The notes under the pieces: model-generated
Told to the model about the DNA's origin: nothing
Seen by the model: the letters and a program-made list of their open reading frames with translations, nothing else
The model's database searches: none
Shown: one piece after another, positions 46,150 to 58,055 of the stretch
Position numbering within the stretch: the first letter of the stretch is position 1
Layout: each line of letters begins with the position of its first letter
Origin: Epiperipatus broadwayi
Lineage: Eukaryota; Onychophora; Udeonychophora; Euonychophora; Peripatidae
Direction of reading: 5' to 3'
DNA length: 64,000 nucleotides
NCBI GenBank assembly: GCA_028023455.1
Contig: JAQFVV010006426.1
Coordinates: 806,001 to 870,000, forward strand
Made by a program: the position numbers and the translations under genes

Positions 46150-47560
46150 AGTTAAAGTAGGTAATATTTTATTATACAAAAAAAAAGTGTTTAAGAGTTT
46201 ATTCAAAAGGCCCCACCAAAAAAAAATAATAATAATAAAGAACTGTGCAGTAACATAATAAAATGTTCAAAAAGAAAATCCAAAAAGAAGTCGATAATTA
46301 AAAATCAAAACAAACCTTTCGCGCCATCCCACCCACCTCCCCTGGCTTAAAAAAAAAGTGTTCTTTAAAAACCAACTGTTTATGTATTTTTTAAAATTAA
46401 GGTCCCAAAAAATTTAGGAAGAACTTTTCACTATCATATAAAGCTTTCTGTAGCGTAAAGATTTGAAAAAAAAAAAAGCCTCATAATAAATTAACTAAAA
46501 AAAAAAGACGACAATTCAAAATCAAAACCTCTCTCCCCTCCACCCTCTAAAAAACCAAGTGTTGGTTTATTCAAAAGTACCAAATTATTGAAGACTTTCA
46601 GCAAATCAAAACATCAACAATAACAAAAAAAGAAGATAAGTAAAGGCAAACAACCAACCCCCCTCCACCATCTAAAAACAACAAAGTGTTTGTTACCATA
46701 TTTTTGTGTAAACAAACTGATGGAGCATTAATCGATAATTTAAAAGCAAACCAACATCCCTACACCAAAACGAACCCCCCCAAAAAAAAACGTATGAAAA
46801 AAAATTTGGTTTACCGTACATATTATGTAAAGAACCCTATGGACAGTTAGTCGTTAATTTACAAACAAACCAATACCCCTAGACCAGGGGTCCCCAACCT
46901 TTTTGCACTTAAGAGCACATTCTATAATACCAGCCAGGTGGTGGGTACCATTTATTTTTTCAATCAGGTGGTGGGCACCATTTATTTTTTCAATGTAAAT
47001 TTATAGTTGGATATTGTTAATAATATACGTAATGTACAAAAAAATATTTATTTCAAAAATAAAATTTTAACATATAATTAACGTTTATATTTTTTTGCTG
47101 TAAAAGTATAGTATGCCCTACAATTTGATTATAATATAATACAATAATTTATAAAAAAATTAAAAAATTAAATTTATTTGTATCAGATAACTAATTTTTT
47201 ATCGTGTTCGTATAGCGGCGGGCACACGTAAAATAGTCTGCGGGCGTGCGGGCATAGGGTTGGGGATCCCTGCCCTAGACCATCTAAAAACATAGTATTT
47301 GTTTATTAAAAACAAAAAAAAACCTGCGTGGAATAAAAAAAAATTTGGTGGTTTACTGTCACCAACAAAAAAAAATTAAAAACCGGTTGGAAAAAAAAAC
47401 TTTTACCGTAATATTATGTAATAAAAAAAAAACTTTGATGGTTTACCATCACCCAACAAAAAAAATAATAAAAACCGGTTTTAAAAAAAATCTTTTACCT
47501 TAATATTATATAAACAAACAGTCAGCCCGTGAATCGGTATATTGATGTGAATTGGGTGGA
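46150..47560. repeat. A/C-rich degenerate tandem sequence
   Basis: Repeated diverged units share 'AAAGTGTTTGTT', 'CCATCTAAAAACA' and 'CAAACCAA(C/T)A(C/T)CCCTA'. Many A homopolymers and CCCC runs. Units are roughly 130-160 bp but too diverged to count. A hAT MITE is inserted at 46885-47272. Confidence 0.55.
46885..47272. mobile_element. hAT-type MITE, 388 bp, with 8-bp target duplication
   Basis: Termini CAGGGGTCCCCAACC and GGTTGGGGATCCCTG are typical hAT ends. The 8-bp CCCTAGAC occurs directly on both sides (46877-46884 and 47273-47280), the exact length made by hAT transposases. Next to the left end AGGTGGTGGGTACCATTTAT is tandemly duplicated once. No coding capacity, so it needs a transposase from elsewhere. 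Confidence 0.95.
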
Positions 47561-49182
47561 AAAGAGTACCAACAGACGGTAGGGTTCAGTATTCATACTA
47601 TTATCGATGCTTCTCATAAATAAATGCTTTATAAAAAATATGCAATCATATAGTAAATTAGCATAGAGTACATCAATAAATACAAGAAAGAGTTATATTA
47701 TTGAAAAGTTATGTGGGCTGGTCTAACTGATAAGATCTGTTTGACTGAATTGCAGTTTAGAAGCCATGCCACATTTCTCCCCAATAATTGTAGCCATGTA
47801 TTTGAAAATGTAAAAGTAAGACATTAATTATATAATAATATTACCAAAATAAGAATCTCAGGTAAATTATCATCACGTGATAATTATCATATATGCACAG
47901 TTGTATACTACCTGTTGGTTCACTTCAACACTACTAACTTTTCAGATCCAGATTTCTTTCATAGACAAGAATTTGTTTAAAACAAAAAACAATAGAATTT
48001 GCTAAAGAATTTCATTACATTTTAGAAAGAATTCCAGATAGCAGTTGAGAAACATGTTTGCTGTCCTTAAAAGTTTGGCAAATCCAAGGTGTTAAATAGT
48101 GATATTTCAAAAATATATTGTAATTGATATTATGCAATCAGTTTCTTAAGATGTTAAATAAAATTTGTACACCAGAATATCAAAATATGAAATTTTTACC
48201 CTTTTATACTTTCCACTTGAGAATTAATTCATATAGTTCGTAAGTAAATAATTTATTATTGAGTCAATTGTTCAAGGGTAGCCGTTGATTAAAATAACTT
48301 GGAATCATATGGTTTCAGCATGCTATTACAAAAGCAAATATATTTTGGTCGATTTAAACTCAGTTTGAACAAATACTGTGCGATTGATTTCTTAATTTTT
48401 AGATCTATTTTTTTTAATAGGAGGGAGGCAAGAGTCATTTTTAATAATCTTAAGTATACCAATGAAATAATCACAGAGTATAAAATAAATCTAGATTTAA
48501 AAAGTTAATAGTGATAATGTGCCTACCCAGTTGACGCATAATCACTTGACATTCTCAAATATATAGCATTAATGCTCAGATAACACTTTTGATATAGAAA
48601 TCATGGCATTATATTCTCTGTTTAGATAATAAATTCAAGTAAAGCAAATGGATTTATTTATGTAATTAGATTTTCAAATAGAGATGTTTTTAAAGTAGAT
48701 ATTTATTCAAATAATTATGTTCTTCATGATGTAAACGATTAGGCTACTATTGTGTATCAATTTATCCTACTTCTTTTATTGAACTTCTTCTACTACAAGA
48801 CTTTATTATTATTTCATGTTTCACAGTCTTTTTCAAAATGCAGTCGTTATTTTCCCCATACAGTGTCTTATTATTTTTTTACAGTTTCAATTATTTAATA
48901 ATCTTTTTCAAAATTCAATCACTATATTTTATATAGTGCCTTGTTATTATTATTATTTCTTATTGTTTCAACTATCTAATAATCCTCTTCAAAATCCAAT
49001 CAATCACTATTTTTGAATAAAAATCTGAAAAATACTGCTAGACAAATGAAGTTGTAAAAATTATTAAAAAGGCACTGTATAAGAAAAAAATGCTTAAAAA
49101 GAAGTATGATATGTTATTTATTTATCATATAGCATTTTAATACATTGTACAGGCTTAAACCTGCATTTATATATGTAATATA
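47561..49182. other. Intron of WD40 gene, no gene seen
   Basis: AT-rich. 48816-49016 contains three diverged direct repeats of about 60 bp (TTTTCAAAATGCAGTC, TTTTCAAAATTCAATCAC, CTTCAAAATCCAATCA). The open frames there are repeat translations. Confidence 0.45.
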
Positions 49183-49280
49183 TGCGGGATTCGAACTCAG
49201 ACTTTTCACATGTCCCACTACTCTCAGTGCAATCTCATATTGCTGACCCAACTGATCACACACATGTTGAAAAGATAAAT

Positions 49281-49335
49281 AATCACCAATATATGTATTT
49301 CATGCTAAAACAGCAATCATCAGTTAGTCTAGATT
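49281..49335 (-). ncRNA. Hammerhead ribozyme, family B
   Basis: CUGAUGA and GAAA intact. Stem I AAUC/GAUU and ACUAA/UUGGU (one G-U), stem II UGCU/AGCA with a U-U at its base, stem III AUA/UAU with a 2-nt loop, site AUA. Sense to the WD40 gene, in the 16.3-kb intron about 550 nt after exon a. Confidence 0.8.
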
Positions 49336-49610
49336 ACTATCCTCACACATATATATAATCAGTGCTCAGCTTTATATTAAGATAGCCAATCTTCATACTT
49401 TAATGGACAGGCTTCAAACTATTCCAACTCACAACTCTTCATCCTTCCATTTCATTGAAAATGTGATGGTGGAATGTTCAAAGCTTTTGTTAGTGCCAAG
49501 GTTGTCATCCTAACCATGTTGACATATTAGTCATTCTGACCACTCATGTATGAAGATTGGTTATCTTAATATAAAGCTGAGCACTGATTATATATATGTG
49601 TGAGGATAGT

Positions 49611-49665
49611 AATCTAGACCAACTGATGATTGCTGGTTTAGCATGAAATATGTATATTGGTGATT
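49611..49665 (+). ncRNA. Hammerhead ribozyme, family B
   Basis: CUGAUGA and GAAA intact; stem I AAUC/GAUU plus ACCAA/UUGGU fully paired; stem II UGCU-GGUUU-AGCA with U-U at the base; stem III AUAU/GUAU (one U-G); site AUA. Antisense to the WD40 gene and 55 nt long like its mirror copy. Confidence 0.85.
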
Positions 49666-49888
49666 ATTTATCTTTTCAACATGTGTGATCAGGTGGGTTA
49701 GCAATATGAGATGGCACTGAGAGTAGTGGGTTGTGTGAAAAGTCTGAGTTCGAATCCCGCACATATAGCATTTTATAATTCAGTTAAATAATGAGCTAAT
49801 TGAAACTGATTAAACAGTCTCATTCGTAAAACTAAAGTTATCATGAATAACATATCTTTTATCATTAAATTTCCATATCTGATTATAC

Positions 49889-49994
49889 CTGAATGCAATT
49901 ATCCCAACCACTAGAAATCATCAAATCGGGATCAGATGGATGAAACTGCAATGCAAATACCCGCATCTTTGCTTTCTCACCAGATAAGCCACCA
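49889..49994 (-). CDS. WD40-repeat protein, exon a (first visible exon)
   Basis: 106-nt exon with acceptor TTTTATTTGTAG and donor CAG|GTATAA. After one leading nucleotide it encodes GGLSGEKAKMRVFALQF, HPSDPDLMISSGWDNCIQ. The pattern 'RVFALQFHPxDPxLMxSSGWDxxI' is a complete WD40 blade start; HP and the SGWD turn are diagnostic. It ends in phase 0 and joins exon b. The leading nucleotide shows that at least one more exon lies upstream (higher coordinates), but I did not find it before 64000. The gene product is a beta-propeller protein; its partner and role cannot be read from this fragment. Confidence 0.9.
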
Positions 49995-50654
49995 CTACAA
50001 ATAAAAAATTAAATAAAAACATATTTTATCTGACATTTAAAATTATAAAACTATTGCATTTTTATGATAGGTACTATGCTTTTATCTATACACACACAAC
50101 ACATATAGATAAGCAGTTTCTACCAGGCATGATAGGGGTCTGATGAAAAGTATCATGTACGATAATTCTAAAGTCATCTGAAAAGTGATGGTTGTTCATA
50201 AATATGCATGCATGGGAAACAGAATAGTCTGACTTTCTGCTCTGGTAGGTGGTTGTGATATAAAAAAATGAGATAAGAAAGATATTGATAAAAGTTGAAA
50301 ATTTAAAAAAAAAGTGTTGGTCATATATATAATATATATTCACATTATACATGTACATTAAGAGTTAAATAAAACACAGAACCTTTTATAAGCCCATAAT
50401 ATACAATTCCTTATAATTGTTTCTTTTTCCATGGAGATTTGACTTCTAATTAAATACTTTAGGATAGTAGTTCTCAATTTATGGCATACAAAACATTTAT
50501 GATCCCTGATGTATTATCACACATATATTATTGATTTTGTATTAAGTGCTTTAAATCCCTCTCTGTACCATTTAAATTTTTAATGATCATAGATATATGT
50601 GACACTTTTATAAAATGAATGAGAAATAATGTAATAAAATACTAGTTTTTTACT

Positions 50655-51224
50655 TCACATTTGATTAGTAAATAGTTTAGATTGTGCTTTATGCAAAAAA
50701 GTGAAGCTTGTCTCAATCTTATTACAAGTTATATGGCTTAGCACTTTCAGAGACCTTGTGTCTCCATAACGACCATTTTTGGAGATTGCAAAGCATGATT
50801 CTTTCCAGTTTATTGCACAATTGTCATTTGCATTAAAGCACAACTCTTTAATTTTTCGTTTTATATCATTGTGTTCCATGCATAGTGCCCTTGCCATAGT
50901 GGGTTCGAACACATGGCCTGTTGTTTTTTGGTGCTTGAAGAATATGGATTTATTTTCATTGTTATTTATAGCTTTCCTGTACAAACAATGATGATGAGAT
51001 GTTCTTGTTGTAATGTTGGCATGGGTCTCCCCATAATATGCCACTCTACATCCATTGGTTGGGCATGAAATTTTATAAACTGCTTGAGCTGTTTGATCAG
51101 AAGGTATTTTGTCTTTGGTATTGTTTATCATTCTGTTTGTTGATGGTGGGGTGTGAAATCCTAGTTCGAAGGATTCAGCAAAAATTTTATATTTTCTAGC
51201 AATTGATGGTATGTACGGTAGCAT
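50655..51224 (-). pseudogene. Penelope-like element, second GIY-YIG fragment
   Basis: A 189-codon minus-strand frame, 5'-truncated. It reads MLPYIPSIARKYKIF, LGFHTPPSTNRMINNTKDKI, VYKISCPTNGC and VAYYGETHANITTRTSHHH: the linker and GIY-YIG endonuclease core, with Arg and His conserved. NWKESCFAISKNGRYGD follows. It is only moderately like the copy at 27682-28215, so it is a different family. The RT part is absent. The frame is open, indicating a fairly recent insertion. It lies upstream (for the minus strand) of WD40 exon a in the flank of that gene. Confidence 0.85.
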
Positions 51225-52716
51225 TATAATGTAGTAACATTAATATTTAAGAGTATGTTATGATTTATTTCACACATTGAAATCTAACCAAACATTGAGT
51301 TTGATATTGAAAAGGTAGCTTACAATCTTATTAAACTCACTTGTTTATGTGCAATGTCAAAAAATAAACAAGATTCTAAATTGATTAAATAAACAATATA
51401 TAACTAATTTCGATGCAATTAAAATTGAAAAATAAGGGAATGAAAAATGTTACTAATTAATTAAAAATAAAGATCAAATGAATTGATAATATGGGTTACA
51501 AATCGAGCAGTGGGTGGAGTCAGAGAATATAAAAAACTGAAATCACCTATTGTTATTATTATCCAGAGAAATTTAGAGGAGAGAAAAAAGAATAAACAGC
51601 AGCAGCAGAAAAAGCCAATAAGCAAAAGAACCAAACCAGTTAGTTGACCAAGGAGCCTATAAGCCAGCTAAATGACTAAATCCAACAGGATAAAATATTT
51701 ATAAGGTCAAGTTGGTAGAAAAATGCATGGCTAGACCCAAAAGCTAAGTGGTCATTTTTTCCCACTGCCTGTCCCCTTAGTACATTAGCCAGATGCAATG
51801 AGATATATTTCCAACTTGCCTTTGCCTGAATTTTATACCCACCATGAATTGAATTTATGGAACAAAACCTAGCCAGTATACGCTGAAACGAGGAGGAAGT
51901 GACCAGCTATGATGAAATAGGAGCCCCCTATAAATCTGACATGATCAGAAGACAGGAGTGATCATTCAGACACTATTAAAAAATCCTAGGTAAATATGTT
52001 TAGATATCTTGATAAAACGTTTTAAATTTTATTTCAAAAGTGAACTTTTAAAATTTATTTCTAGCTAGAACTGTTTAAATATCATTTATACTTATTGATT
52101 TTTTAAAAATATATATAAATAACCATGTAATTGTCTTAGAATATTGTAATTGGAGTAAGTATTCATTTGTTTTATTTAAATGTTTTAAATATTCTTTGTT
52201 ATTTTTTTTAATAATAATAAATGTGTAAATTATTAATGTGCTTTGTGTTTCTCTCTTTATCTGAGTAAATAAATAGTCATATCTAGATATTCTGTGATGT
52301 CAATCTCATGTTTAATAGCAAGTCATGGGGCAAGTGCTTGAAGCATGTTAATATTATCTCTTGGGGTCCAGTCTAAGGATTGGTTGGTATCCTAGGGTTT
52401 AAACCCATTATAAATATTTCCATGAGATGTGGCACATTCCTTGCAGCCAGTGCGAGTTACCTTGGTCTGGAAAAGTGACTGTTGTTTTAATATTTTTACT
52501 AAATATTGGTCTGACCAGGGATATGATTAATGTGTAAGTATTGATCATATTTTACTCCTCTGCTTGAATAAGGGAATCTTGAAAAATCACATGAAAGATT
52601 AATATGATTTAATAAAGAAAAGTAATAAGTAATAAGCAATTGGATATAGAATAGATTGTAAAGAAGGTAAAATCCATTTACAAATATGTATATCCCATTA
52701 CAATATATATATTAAA
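51225..52716. other. No gene seen
   Basis: AT-rich, with a GC-richer patch at 51590-51960 that has no open frame. The donor-like context near 52455 would give only an 18-nt exon and is not accepted. Confidence 0.4.
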
Positions 52717-52931
52717 TTTAATGTTTTCATGATTATATGATATGAACAAAATAGTTTTTGGGTTAAACTGTATACTAATTTTGATTAATTCCCAATGTTT
52801 CGATGAAATAGCATCTGCCATTGTGTTGTTGTTTTTTTTTTTTAACAAAGTTAACCTTGATAATGGCAGATGCTATTTCATCGAAACATTGGGAATTAAT
52901 CAAAACTAACATACAGTTTAGCCCAAAAACA
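52717..52931. repeat. Palindrome of the same family as 28616-29095
   Basis: Arms 52753-52822 and 52861-52931 around a T-rich loop. The right arm has UUGAUAA, GAUG/CAUC, GAAA. It shares the flank TTAATGTTTTCATG and CCTTGATAATGGC with the palindrome beside the first Penelope fragment and lies 1.5 kb from the second one. Confidence 0.7.
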
Positions 52932-53026
52932 TATATATATATATAATGAAATGATATTCCATAGGAATATATATTTCATGTGCATTAAAGTTTATATTTG
53001 TGAAAGAAATTTTATTTAAATGAAGA

Positions 53027-53078
53027 TTGTTGTTATTATTGTTGTTGTTGTTGTTGTTATTATTATTATTATTATTTT
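53027..53078. repeat. Trinucleotide microsatellite (GTT/ATT)n
   Basis: About 17 repeats mixing GTT and ATT. The minus-strand poly-Asn open frame over it is an artefact. Confidence 0.95.
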
Positions 53079-54240
53079 GCAGCTGTAATATGTCACGTAT
53101 CATTTGTTTAAATAAAGTTTGTATAATATTAAAGTCAATTTGTTGTAAATTTATGATTATTATTTGTTAGTAAATATTTTAATTAGAAACCAAAAAGTAA
53201 TCTATTGTTGCATTAGCATGTTACCAAAGGCAATTTTCTTAAAAATGTAGGAGTTTATTCTCTATCTACTATTACTTAAAAGGTTTGATTTCTAAAATTT
53301 TTAGATTGTGAGGCCAACTTCATGGCATTCTCTTCCAGAAAATGGATTGCAAATAACAAATGGATAGTTTCAATCTACACAATCCTTTGATCAAGTTATC
53401 ATTATGAATATTTTTCAAAACCATCATTTGCTGCTAAAAATGTACACCATTAAGATAAATATGGTTTCCTTACTATTATTATCATCATCAAAATTATTAC
53501 AGGTCTGAAATGGATATTGCCATAGACTGCTGTCATTTAATGCTTCTGCTGGCATTTCTAATAAATCAATTGAAGACAACAGCTAAATTAGGTAGCAAAA
53601 TAAAGACAATTTCTACATTTCAATTCTTGTTTTAAAATATGAAAATGAACTCTTCATTATAAAAAACTTTTTCTATAATAATTATTGTCTTTTATACATA
53701 ATCACGATCAGTTCTAAAATAATTATTAAATTCGAAGTTGATTAATATATGAGTATGTCTGTTAAATTTCTTACATAAAAGAAAATTTTAAAATGTTTTA
53801 TTTGTGTAAGTTTGAAATGAACACTTTTATTCTGTTAAACATATTAAAAATTTTAGTATCGTTTTTCATTGCAAAATGATAAAATTTGAGATATCTGCAA
53901 TTGATAATTATTGAATAAATTGTATAATGTATGACTAGAGTATTATTCAGTTTTATGTGTGGAAATTGGGTGATGTTGCATGCATCGGTAAGTTTCAAGT
54001 ATTGAGAAGTTGAAGACATATAGTTTATCGTATATTATTGATAAAGTAAGTAAACCAAATCATACATCACACGACTATTAGCATGCTCATTATATTGTAT
54101 TGATAAATTATAACCTTCATGAATCCTTGGGTATTTTATTTATTTGAATCTTTATTAAGCATTCTGCTATGGGTGTGGGTAAGTCAATCCTATGTGTTAT
54201 TAGGTATAGCTTATTTTGATGATGAAATATATGCATATGT
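53079..54240. other. No gene confirmed
   Basis: A minus-strand block at 53505-53586 is open (LLSSIDLLEMPAEALNDSSL) with an acceptor-like TTTAG and a GT donor, but its phase cannot join WD40 exon a. It could be an exon of another gene or a repeat; I do not call it. Confidence 0.3.
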
Positions 54241-54248
54241 ATTCTCTC

Positions 54249-54368
54249 TCTCTCTCTCTACATATATATATATATATATATGTCCTATGAAATGATATTA
54301 AATAGATTGGTACAAGTCAACTTATGCGTTATTAAGTATGGCTTATCTTAATAATTAATTATTTGCAG

Positions 54369-54455
<87 letters not shown>

Positions 54456-54490
54456 CACAGGATATATATATATATATATATATATATCCT
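54249..54490. repeat. Compound (CT)n and (TA)n microsatellites
   Basis: (CT)n at 54249-54260 and 54371-54415, followed by (TA)n runs up to 54488, one interrupted by TTTCACAGGA. The two halves around 54240 and 54370 are part of a roughly 110-bp direct duplication (GCTTAT, AATGATATTAAAT). Confidence 0.9.
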
Positions 54491-55771
54491 GTGAAAGGAT
54501 ATTAAATACATTGCTGCTACTCTCTTGATTTATATCCTTATGAGTTTAAGTTTCTTTTGTATTTATAATATAAATACCAACTGCACCATTCTTTGAGCAT
54601 TCACTGCAATCTCTATGTCAATACTAATTATATATCAATGTCAATGGGTTTAATTTGTCAATGAAAAACTTGTCAATCATGTGCATATTTGTTGTGCCCC
54701 AATATATGGATCTTAAATATACTGATTATAACAACAACCTTATCAATTTTGAGTAATAATAAATTAATTTTAAAGTTACTCAAAGCACATTATCATCATT
54801 TTATTATTTATTAGTACTTAGTACGTCAATTAGAAAAAAATAGAAGCATAATACCTTTATATAAAGGATGTGCTATTTATCTTATATTTATAATAAAGAG
54901 ATTTTTGATCTCTGCAACCATCCAGGCTATTTAAAGAAGTAACTTTGGATGGCTGGTGAAATTAGGCATTTGTATTATATTATTGGTAAAATTAACCTCT
55001 TTCTATATGTTTATACTTCAATCAACCTTGAATAGTGAGTGTAGTCTGTTTAGTGGCACCTTTTAGCAAATGTAATATCAGTTTGGCTAAACCCAATATG
55101 TATCACAATATGTATATCCTGTGAGAAATATAACATAGCATGTACATTCACTGTGTAAAAAAAATAAATCTAAACTATTAAGAAAATCATTATATCTTCA
55201 AATAAGTGAAGATTTTGCTTTTATATTTTGAGATTCTATTCTTTTACTTTTGATAGGAATCCTCAAATAATATTTTATTATTAGGTTTGGATTGAAAAAT
55301 ATTTTTGTTTTCCAAAACTTATAGCTGAAAGTTAGTAAATCATGTAATGGAAAGGTAGAGTTAATTAAAAATAAAATTTTTGATTACTTTTTAGCAAACA
55401 AGAGTCTCAGGTAATTACAATTTTAAACATTTTAACTCAGAATTCCAAAAGAGAAATATAAAAGGAGAGAAAAGTAACTTCATTAATAACAACTCTCTAT
55501 GTCCAATTCAACATAACCCTTTGACCCCCAGTACGACTTTTGTATGACTTTCTAGAAATTTTGACTTTGAGCTTAGTTTGCGCGAAAATGGTAAACGTCA
55601 CAAATATGGGACTTACTTCTTTCTTTGCACCATTTTGTTTCCAACATGAAAATGTAAGAATTTTTTCTCTGCGATAATTTTTCGATTTTTAATGACATTT
55701 TTAGTGAAGGGGACTCAAAATTTTTTTTTTTTTTTGATTTTTTATCATTTTAGATATGTAAAAAAGATAAC

Positions 55772-57529
55772 ATGATGTATGCAGAAGATTCAACTTCAGA
55801 TTCGAATTCCGATTTTCCTATCGAAGACGTCTACAATTCTGGGCCTTCTTCTAGCAGCTCATCCGATGAATGTCTTTTTGATAGTTCAGACAGTGAATAT
55901 CTTTTTGATGATTCAGACGATGAAGTAGTTGTGCCAAAAAATAAAAAAAACAAGTCATCAGTAAGAAATGTCAGGATGGATACTGAACCGATGCCTGGAT
56001 CTTCATCTCGGCCGGACTCGGATGCTTTTCTGGATAACATTGAAGGGTCATATGTGCCAATAGGAATATTCACTAAGTCTCCTGGGCTAAATTTTCCCAT
56101 CACCCATATGAAATTAGTGATTTTTTTATATATATTTTGACAGGAAATTATATGAATATATATGTGCTGAGACAAATAAATATGCCGTAGAATGGAAAAA
56201 AGTTCGGAATTGAGGTAATCTGTCATGCCGTGAGCTGGATGCATTTTTGGCATGATTATTCTTACAAATAGTGTATCACGCATGACCAAGTTTGAATTCA
56301 TTTGGTCTATGGATGAATATTTGCATCAGGCCAGACTTGCTAAAGTTATGACCCGCAATCGATTTATGTCAATTTTAGGTAATTTACATTTTAGTGATAG
56401 TAAAACCATGCCACCAATTAATAGTGATAAGTTTGATAGAATTTATAAAATCAGGCCTATTATAGATCACTGTAATGTCAATTTCAAGGCTGCATATCAG
56501 ATGCACCAAGAAATAGCAGTTGATGAGGCAATTACCAAATTCAAGGGTCATAATGCCACAAAACAGTATGATTCCTCAAAACTGATAAAGAGAGGTTTCA
56601 GATGGTGGGCTTGTACAGATAGCTATAATGGATATGTATACCATATGGAGTTTTACACAGGAAAAAGTGCAACTTCGAATGCTAGCCTGAAACTGGGGAC
56701 CCAAGTTGTTTTGCCACATCTTGCAAAACAGAATCATATTATTTTTTGTGACAGATATTTTACTAGCCCAGAATTAGCTAAAGAGCTATCTGCAAGTAAA
56801 ATCTTTTGCTGCGGCACACAGAAAGTTGATAGGAGGGGTACTCCATATAACATTCGCAAAAAATATAAAAATCATAAACAGATGAATAGAGGAGACTATT
56901 ATTCTGTTATAGACAGTGATCTTGAATTTCTAGTTTGGATGGATAGGAAGCCAATTGTTATGCTAAATAATGCTTATCCACCATCTGGAGATTTTACTGT
57001 AATTAGGAGATATAAAGATGGTTCAAAACATACATATCCATGTCCAATTGTAATAAAAAAATACAACAGGTTCATGGGTGGAGTTGATTTAGCCAACCAG
57101 AAGCACTCTATGTACAGTTGGGATAGGAAGTCAAGGTGTTGGCCTATGTGTTTATTCTGGCATTGCTTTGATACAGCTATTACTAATTTCTATATTTTAT
57201 ATGCTTTATATATGGCATAAAAACAACTGAGGCCTAAATCCCATCTGGAATATAGGATAGCTTTATCAAAGAGCCTTATTGGTGACTTCTCCTCCAGGAA
57301 GCTGAAGCCATCTGTAAGTGGAAGTCTCACACCTACTGCCCAGCATACCATCTCTGATCTGTGCACTGGTAAGACACCAGGCAAAAGAAGATGTGTTGTT
57401 TGTTGGAGGAATAAAGTGCAGCACACAACAATCTTTGGCTGTGTGGCATGTGGATCTATTCCATTGTGCAGAGAGAGAGGTTGCTTTACTGTTCATCATA
57501 ACAGTGGAGCAGTTCAAGCTCCTCTCTAA
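55772..57529 (+). pseudogene. piggyBac transposase (PGBD-like) pseudogene
   Basis: N-terminus rich in Asp and Ser (SSSSSSDECLFDSSDSEYLF), as in PGBD proteins. Between about 56095 and 56250 several small indels and stops break the frame, but ICAETNKYAVEWKKVRN and CRELDAFL, the conserved ETNxYA block, are readable. From 56252 the core is open: AVDEAITKFKGHN (first catalytic Asp), IIFCDRYFTSPELAKEL (second Asp), RFMGGVDLANQKHSMYSWDR (third Asp). An in-frame TAA at 57218-57220 cuts it; beyond it the frame continues through RRCVVCWRNKVQHTT, GCVACGSIPLC and CFTVHH, the C-terminal cysteine-rich DNA-binding finger, to the true stop at 57527. Function in an intact copy: cut and paste at TTAA sites. 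About 585 codons, the usual length. Confidence 0.92.
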
Positions 57530-57590
57530 ATCTACATCCACAGTCACAACACATCACTTTCCATCCTTACTCAATTATCTTTTTACTTGC

Positions 57591-58030
57591 AATAGGTAAG
57601 ATATATGATTTTATTTATATGATTGTTCATTTATTGCATGATTATAGTGACATTGTACTTTTGTTATACAATTTTGTAATCTCTTGATTTTTTTATTAGA
57701 TGTTTCTCTACACATTACTTTACCATTGACCCTGACTCAATCATCTTTCTACTTTGCAATAGGTATATATATGATTTTATTTATATGATTGTTCATTTAT
57801 CGCATGATTATAGTGACATTGTACTTTTGTTACAATTTTGTAATCTCTTGATTTTTTTTATTAGATGTTTCTCTACACATTACTTTACTATTGACCCTGA
57901 CTCAATCATCTTTCTTCTTTGCAATAGGTAAGATATATGATTTTATTTATATGATTGTTCATTTATCACATGATTATAGTATCATTGTACTCTTGTTACA
58001 ATTTTGTAATCTCTTGATTTTTGAAGTTTT
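57591..58030 (+). repeat. Tandem array, about 166-bp unit, 2.6 copies
   Basis: Units start with AATAGGTA at 57591, 57758 and 57923 and end in CTTTGC. They share TTATTTATATGATTGTTCAT and TGACCCTGACTCAATCATC. Sits between the transposase and the right end of the piggyBac element. Confidence 0.9.
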
Positions 58031-58055
58031 AGATGGAACAAATGTATCTTTATGT

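Larger units (their letters stand above)
49183..49770. mobile_element. Family B head-to-head pair, both ribozyme cores intact
   Basis: Inverted units (about 49183-49410 and 49545-49770) joined by roughly 135 bp. Outer ends contain TTCGAACTCAGACTTTTCAC and its reverse complement. The B-box-like AGTTCGAATCC is at 49747-49757 in the plus unit and mirrored near 49191. In the plus unit ATGTGTG (49681) could pair with CGCACAT (49758) like an acceptor stem, so a tRNA-derived head is possible. The pair lies about 120 bp downstream of WD40 exon a. Confidence 0.85.

Noticed and set aside
52918-53103. Poly-Asn minus-strand open frame
   Set aside because: Direct translation of a GTT/ATT microsatellite.
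53505-53586. Minus-strand block as the exon upstream of WD40 exon a
   Set aside because: In the phase required for the junction it contains a stop codon.
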